The notes below the pieces were generated by a model that was not told the origin of the DNA, searched no databases, and was given only the letters and a program-made list of their open reading frames with translations. The translations under genes and the position numbers were made by a program. A stretch of 43,000 nucleotides of DNA from Owenia fusiformis. Lineage: Eukaryota; Annelida; Polychaeta; Sabellida; Oweniidae. Every line of letters starts with the position of its first letter. Positions within the stretch are counted from its first letter, which is position 1. The stretch lies in contig CAIIXF020000191.1 of the NCBI GenBank assembly GCA_903813345.2, forward strand, positions 64,001 to 107,000. The letters run 5' to 3'. Below, piece after piece: positions 39,309 through 43,000 of the stretch.

Positions 39309-40508
39309 AAGGCGCATTTTTGGGGTATTTTGTAGGTTTTGTCCCCTTTTGAGGTTTTTAAGTTCATTAAGAAGCCCAATAGCGCATATCATATTAAAGG
39401 ACTGTATCTTAGCTGAACAATGGTACCAAAATCGTGACATTTTGAAGCAACTTTAGTGTTTTGGGGGCGAGGCCATTGTGCCAAGTACCCCGAATTCCAT
39501 TCTCCCGTGCCACATAATTGTCTTCTGGGCAGTTTTGAATGAACCTTTGTTTCTCCCTAACGTTATGACGTCATAATATGCAATTGAACGCCTTGACATG
39601 GATATCACTCGAAAGATAGTAGAAATCGCTTTCCAATGATACCCCATATGGCCATGTTCCCCTCAGTTGGGTGTACTCAATCTGTGATGCAAACTGTAAG
39701 GTGCACCCCTACCCCAAAGAAATTTCAAGAAATCTCAAAATCAAATTTCCTGAATTTTGCTAAAAGGACCTGTGTCTATAAGGATTGAATCTTCCCCCGT
39801 GCATTTTCTCAAATATAGCATTGTTATATACCATTGTGATCGGGATAATGCCTACAATGCTAATATAACCATGTTGAAAGAAAACAAACTAATTCAGTTT
39901 ACTATTAGAAGGCGCATTTTTGGGGTATTTTGTAGGTTTTGTCCCCTTTTGAGGTTTTTAAGTTCATTAAGAAGCCCAATAGCGCATATCATATTAAAGG
40001 ACTGTATCTTAGCTGAACAATGGTACCAAAATCGTGACATTTTGAAGCAACTTTAGTGTTTTGGGGGCGAGGCCATTGTGCCAAGTACCCCGAATTCCAT
40101 TCTCCCGTGCCACATAATTGTCTTCTGGGCAGTTTTGAATGAACCTTTGTTTCTCCCTAACGTTATGACGTCATAATATGCAATTGAACGCCTTGACATG
40201 GATATCACTCGAAAGATAGTAGAAATCGCTTTCCAATGATACCCCATATGGCCATGTTCCCCTCAGTTGGGTGTACTCAATCTGTGATGCAAACTGTAAG
40301 GTGCACCCCTACCCCAAAGAAATTTCAAGAAATCTCAAAATCAAATTTCCTGAATTTTGCTAAAAGGACCTGTGTCTATAAGGATTGAATCTTCCCCCGT
40401 GCATTTTCTCAAATATAGCATTGTTATATACCATTGTGATCGGGATAATGCCTACAATGCTAATATAACCATGTTGAAAGAAAACAAACTAATTCAGTTT
40501 ACTATTAG
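39309..40508 (+). repeat. Run of 2 monomers
   Basis: Two complete 600-bp monomers without visible differences. It forms the fourth 1,663-bp unit of the terminal zone with segment copy 10. Confidence 0.97.
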
Positions 40509-40964
40509 GATATAGTCCTGAGTAAGGACACTAGCGGTTACCGTTAGTGATTTGGTTTTCTGTATAAAAAGTCATTTTTCTCCTTTCCTACCCCATTGGA
40601 GCGCCATTTGGCGTTTGGGAAGTGAATTGGGACTAAATATTTATAAGGTTGGTCCTGATTTATCTGAAAACATGCCAAAGTTCAGTGGGAAATCTCATTT
40701 TAAGCTGGCGGCGGAGTGATTTTGACCTTGGTGATTTTACCAGAATTCTCTGAGAAATCTGACGATAGAGGGGGTTAGTGTCTTCAAGTTTATTTATCTC
40801 AAAAATTCGGTGGACAACCCATGGTAAGATTGTTATAGCAGTCTAGGCGAGTCTCTCCCGAACACTGTGGTATGTTGCACTAGGCTTGGATACTAATCGT
40901 TAATAAGATACAGGGTAAAATGTTATAATGGCCACCTATGGGAAACTCTACTGTGGTCTTCAAC
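40509..40964 (+). repeat. 456-bp interspersed segment, copy 11
   Basis: Matches copy 1 by eye and has the same CTATTAG junctions. It lies 1,663 bp after copy 10 and is followed by a single monomer. Confidence 0.95.
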
Positions 40965-40971
40965 CTATTAG

Positions 40972-41571
40972 AAGGCGCATTTTTGGGGTATTTTGTAGGT
41001 TTTGTCCCCTTTTGAGGTTTTTAAGTTCATTAAGAAGCCCAATAGCGCATATCATATTAAAGGACTGTATCTTAGCTGAACAATGGTACCAAAATCGTGA
41101 CATTTTGAAGCAACTTTAGTGTTTTGGGGGCGAGGCCATTGTGCCAAGTACCCCGAATTCCATTCTCCCGTGCCACATAATTGTCTTCTGGGCAGTTTTG
41201 AATGAACCTTTGTTTCTCCCTAACGTTATGACGTCATAATATGCAATTGAACGCCTTGACATGGATATCACTCGAAAGATAGTAGAAATCGCTTTCCAAT
41301 GATACCCCATATGGCCATGTTCCCCTCAGTTGGGTGTACTCAATCTGTGATGCAAACTGTAAGGTGCACCCCTACCCCAAAGAAATTTCAAGAAATCTCA
41401 AAATCAAATTTCCTGAATTTTGCTAAAAGGACCCGTGTCTATAAGGATTGAATCTTCCCCCGTGCATTTTCTCAAATATAGCATTGTTATATACCATTGT
41501 GATCGGGATAATGCCTACAATGCTAATATAACCATGTTGAAAGAAAACAAACTAATTCAGTTTACTATTAG
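40972..41571 (+). repeat. Single terminal monomer
   Basis: One complete 600-bp monomer between the last two segments; it is the only singleton run in the window. It has T to C at 41434. It is the monomer closest to the array edge. Confidence 0.97.
41434..41434. other. Monomer variant T to C
   Basis: AGGACCTGTG is AGGACCCGTG here, which gains a CpG. It lies in the last monomer of the array, directly after segment copy 11, and 14–15 monomer positions upstream of the sites changed at 36459 and 22471. Confidence 0.9.
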
Positions 41572-42027
41572 GATATAGTCCTGAGTAAGGACACTAGCGG
41601 TTACCGTTAGTGATTTGGTTTTCTGTATAAAAAGTCATTTTTCTCCTTTCCTACCCCATTGGAGCGCCATTTGGCGTTTGGGAAGTGAATTGGGACTAAA
41701 TATTTATAAGGTTGGTCCTGATTTATCTGAAAACATGCCAAAGTTCAGTGGGAAATCTCATTTTAAGCTGGCGGCGGAGTGATTTTGACCTTGGTGATTT
41801 TACCAGAATTCTCTGAGAAATCTGACGATAGAGGGGGTTAGTGTCTTCAAGTTTATTTATCTCAAAAATTCGGTGGACAACCCATGGTAAGATTGTTATA
41901 GCAGTCTAGGCGAGTCTCTCCCGAACACTGTGGTATGTTGCACTAGGCTTGGATACTAATCGTTAATAAGATACAGGGTAAAATGTTATAATGGCCACCT
42001 ATGGGAAACTCTACTGTGGTCTTCAAC
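41572..42027 (+). repeat. 456-bp interspersed segment, copy 12 (array end)
   Basis: This is a complete copy matching copy 1 by eye, preceded by CTATTAG. On its right only CTA (42028–42030) of the usual CTATTAG remains before the sequence changes to unique AGCAAAGAG. The array therefore ends within the same 7-bp junction that elsewhere joins this segment to the next monomer. Confidence 0.95.
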
Positions 42028-42030
42028 CTA

Positions 42031-42242
42031 AGCAAAGAGACATGGAATACCTCAATATATTTTTAGTCACATGTTATCTAATTGACCAATGAGAGAGCGA
42101 GTATCACGGTATGGAAATAATAACAAAAAATATCATCTAAGTATCATATAGATGTTAGACTCTGAGCTTAAATAACAATGGGTCAGTCATCATCAGGTCA
42201 ACTTTTACTCGAAAGAACAGAAGATACAACAAAATGACACAC
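42031..42242. other. Unique AT-rich sequence between array and WSC exon
   Basis: No gene or repeat is recognisable here. The minus strand from 42242 downward starts with the splice donor of the neighbouring exon (GTGTGTCA), so this stretch is probably intron. There is a CCAAT at 42086–42090, but no reading frame with the conserved second half of a WSC domain. Confidence 0.6.
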
Positions 42243-42383
42243 CTTGTGCTCGACATTGACCTGAACAGAATCCCATCGTCATATTTTCTGGGTAATACGC
42301 TGCGTCATAGGGCAGATCCCTGTCCCACGTATCTGCAAAACAGCCTACGTAGGTATAGGTGAGCAGCAGACCGGCATCTGAAT
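42243..42383 (-). CDS. Internal exon encoding the first half of a WSC domain (partial gene)
   Basis: The minus strand encodes the start of a WSC domain: Y-V-G-C-F-A-D-T, then R-D-L-P-Y, then M-T, then C-S-G-Q-C, ending at R-A-Q-G. These match the family's Y-x-G-C-[FY]-x-D, R-x-L, M-T and C-x3-C positions in order. WSC domains are cysteine-rich, putative carbohydrate-binding modules of extracellular or membrane proteins. The exon ends at a good donor (AAG, then GTGTGT) and probably starts after TTATTCCAG. An alternative acceptor six bases further in, after ATTCAG, keeps the same phase. The exon is 141 bp, phase 1 at both ends, as is usual for shuffled extracellular modules. The rest of the domain, with its remaining cysteines, is not found before the array begins. 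The parent protein cannot be identified. Confidence 0.72.
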
Positions 42384-42832
42384 CTGGAATAATTTTTGCA
42401 TATATTTTGTTTTGAGTAACAATGGATGAATAGAATATATAGACAGAAACTGAGCGCACCTTGAATAAAAATGTTTATGGAGAATGCCGCTCTGCGTGTA
42501 ATGGATGACAATCATCAGCACCACCGGCTCTTCACTCTTTAAATAGTTACTGAACCGTTTCGGATAACAGAATATCGCGACCTCGAAGGTGTATTTTGTA
42601 ATTTTTCATTATTTCACGAGTTGTTCACAGAAATTCCACGACATTTTTATCATAAACGTGTGTCAGTTTCATATGTTTAAGAAAATCTAAGTGTTTGCGA
42701 ACAAATAGGCCTAGTTCAGAAGACGATATAATACCTCACTTTTGTTAAGTAAACGGAATTTCAAAACGGTTAAGATTCGCACTTCTAACCAATATCGTTT
42801 AAAGGGTTCCGATAAGCATCCCGTATAAAAAC

Positions 42833-42843
42833 AATATGGCGGC
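42833..42843 (+). promoter_or_regulatory. YY1-type motif AATATGGCGGC
   Basis: The sequence fits the canonical YY1 consensus AANATGGCGGC exactly. The ATG at 42836 also opens a 13-codon frame ending at 42877 in a good start context (A at -3, G at +4). TATAAAA lies at 42824–42830, too close to the ATG to serve it. This could be a promoter or first-exon remnant, but no gene follows within the window. Confidence 0.25.
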
Positions 42844-42988
42844 TCCAGGCGAATCAACTGGATCAGTCCATTTTTAAGAAATAAGGGGAGTTCTGTAAAA
42901 TCCAGTTTATTGAAATTGTCTTTGAGATAAAGCAATCCGTTTATAATGATTTTGAAAACGTTATCCATGGAGTGATTGCGTTCAAACA

Positions 42989-42998
42989 GTACATGTAC
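42989..42998. repeat. 10-bp palindrome GTACATGTAC
   Basis: A perfect palindrome at the right edge of the window. It may be the edge of a simple ACATGTAC-type repeat, but the window ends before this can be judged. Confidence 0.3.
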
Positions 42999-43000
42999 AA

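Larger units (their letters stand above)
1..42030 (+). repeat. Satellite array of 600-bp monomers with interspersed 456-bp segments
   Basis: The sequence repeats head to tail with a period of exactly 600 bp, or 1,063 bp where an extra 456-bp segment plus a 7-bp CTATTAG is present. There are 60 complete 600-bp monomers, one left-truncated monomer and 12 copies of the 456-bp segment, all in one orientation. Copies are nearly identical, with six single-base differences seen by eye. The left boundary lies outside the window; the right boundary is at 42030. No long open reading frame crosses monomers, because each contains stops in every frame. I do not recognise the family. It could be a centromeric or heterochromatic satellite, or the internally repeated body of a non-autonomous transposon; neither is proven. 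Confidence 0.98.
42384..43000. other. Unique AT-rich flank, probably intron or intergenic
   Basis: No convincing exon, RNA gene or mobile element is recognisable. The minus strand just upstream of the WSC exon reads as intron with a weak pyrimidine tract before CCAG. Short open frames here (85 codons at 42711–42968 and 68 codons ending at 42305 on the minus strand) have no recognisable domain and biased, AT-driven composition. Confidence 0.5.

Noticed and set aside
1-42030. Regular repeats suggesting a CRISPR array
   Set aside because: Units are 600 or 1,063 bp, the whole unit is repeated, there are no short repeats with unique spacers and no cas genes, and the flank is eukaryotic in character.
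41572-42030. Helitron right terminus (CTRR preceded by a hairpin)
   Set aside because: The end reads CTAA at the array edge but CTAT inside the array, no suitable 3' hairpin precedes it, and no replication-helicase coding sequence is present.
1-42030. rDNA, histone or snRNA tandem gene cluster
   Set aside because: No rRNA, histone or snRNA sequence is recognisable in the 600-bp monomer or the 456-bp segment.
1-42030. 600 bp as three nucleosome repeats
   Set aside because: 600 is close to 3 × 200 bp, but the 463-bp addition does not fit the same spacing and there is no periodicity I can demonstrate by eye.
42305-42511. 68-codon minus-strand frame overlapping the WSC exon in another frame
   Set aside because: Shadow of the WSC exon. 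A possible upstream exon ending in AAG/GTGCGC near 42460 would leave a phase that does not fit the WSC exon and lacks a signal peptide.
42711-42968. 85-codon minus-strand frame
   Set aside because: Rich in Leu, Lys, Ile and Phe from AT-rich DNA, no recognisable domain, no clear splice context.

Overview
The window is almost entirely one tandem satellite array from a eukaryotic genome. The array fills 1–42030 and runs off the left edge. Only the last 970 bases (42031–43000) are non-repetitive. I infer an animal, probably a marine invertebrate such as a mollusc, echinoderm, hemichordate or lancelet. The reasons are a satellite of this size and an intron-flanked exon of an extracellular WSC domain on the minus strand at 42243–42383. 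The species cannot be named from the sequence.

Layout. The array has two building blocks, always in the same orientation. (1) A 600-bp monomer, taken to start at the bases AAGGCG and end at CTATTAG; 60 complete copies and one left-truncated copy are present. (2) A 456-bp segment followed by its own CTATTAG (463 bp together), present 12 times. The numbers of 600-bp monomers after successive segments are 2, 11, 9, 10, 11, 8, 2, 2, 2, 2, 1 and 0. Spacing is therefore bimodal, either 8–11 monomers or 1–2, and the short spacings form a regular 1,663-bp higher-order repeat in the last 8 kb before the array edge. The array stops inside the junction at the right end of the twelfth segment. These counts account for every base: 478 + 60×600 + 11×463 + 459 = 42,030.

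The copies are almost identical. By eye I found six single-base differences in 42 kb, all unique. Five of the six lie in monomers directly downstream of a 456-bp segment. This points to very recent amplification, strong homogenisation, or consensus smoothing during assembly.

Possible function. No convincing protein-coding gene lies in the array. Each monomer does carry a dense cluster of heat-shock-element pentamers (three perfect alternating units plus two further GAA/TTC pairs within 76 bp) and, about 140 bp upstream, a perfect 14-bp palindrome centred on the full CRE/ATF site TGACGTCA. The array would thus offer about 61 copies of each potential site. TATA-like sequences lie downstream of the heat-shock cluster, and each 456-bp segment has a TATAAAA box. 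The most interesting hypothesis is a stress-responsive, HSF-binding satellite, comparable in principle to human satellite III. This is inference from motifs only.

Right flank. After the array come 212 bp without a recognisable gene, then the WSC half-domain exon, then AT-rich sequence with no recognisable gene. The rest of the WSC domain does not lie between the exon and the array, so the array either sits in an intron of that gene or has cut it off.
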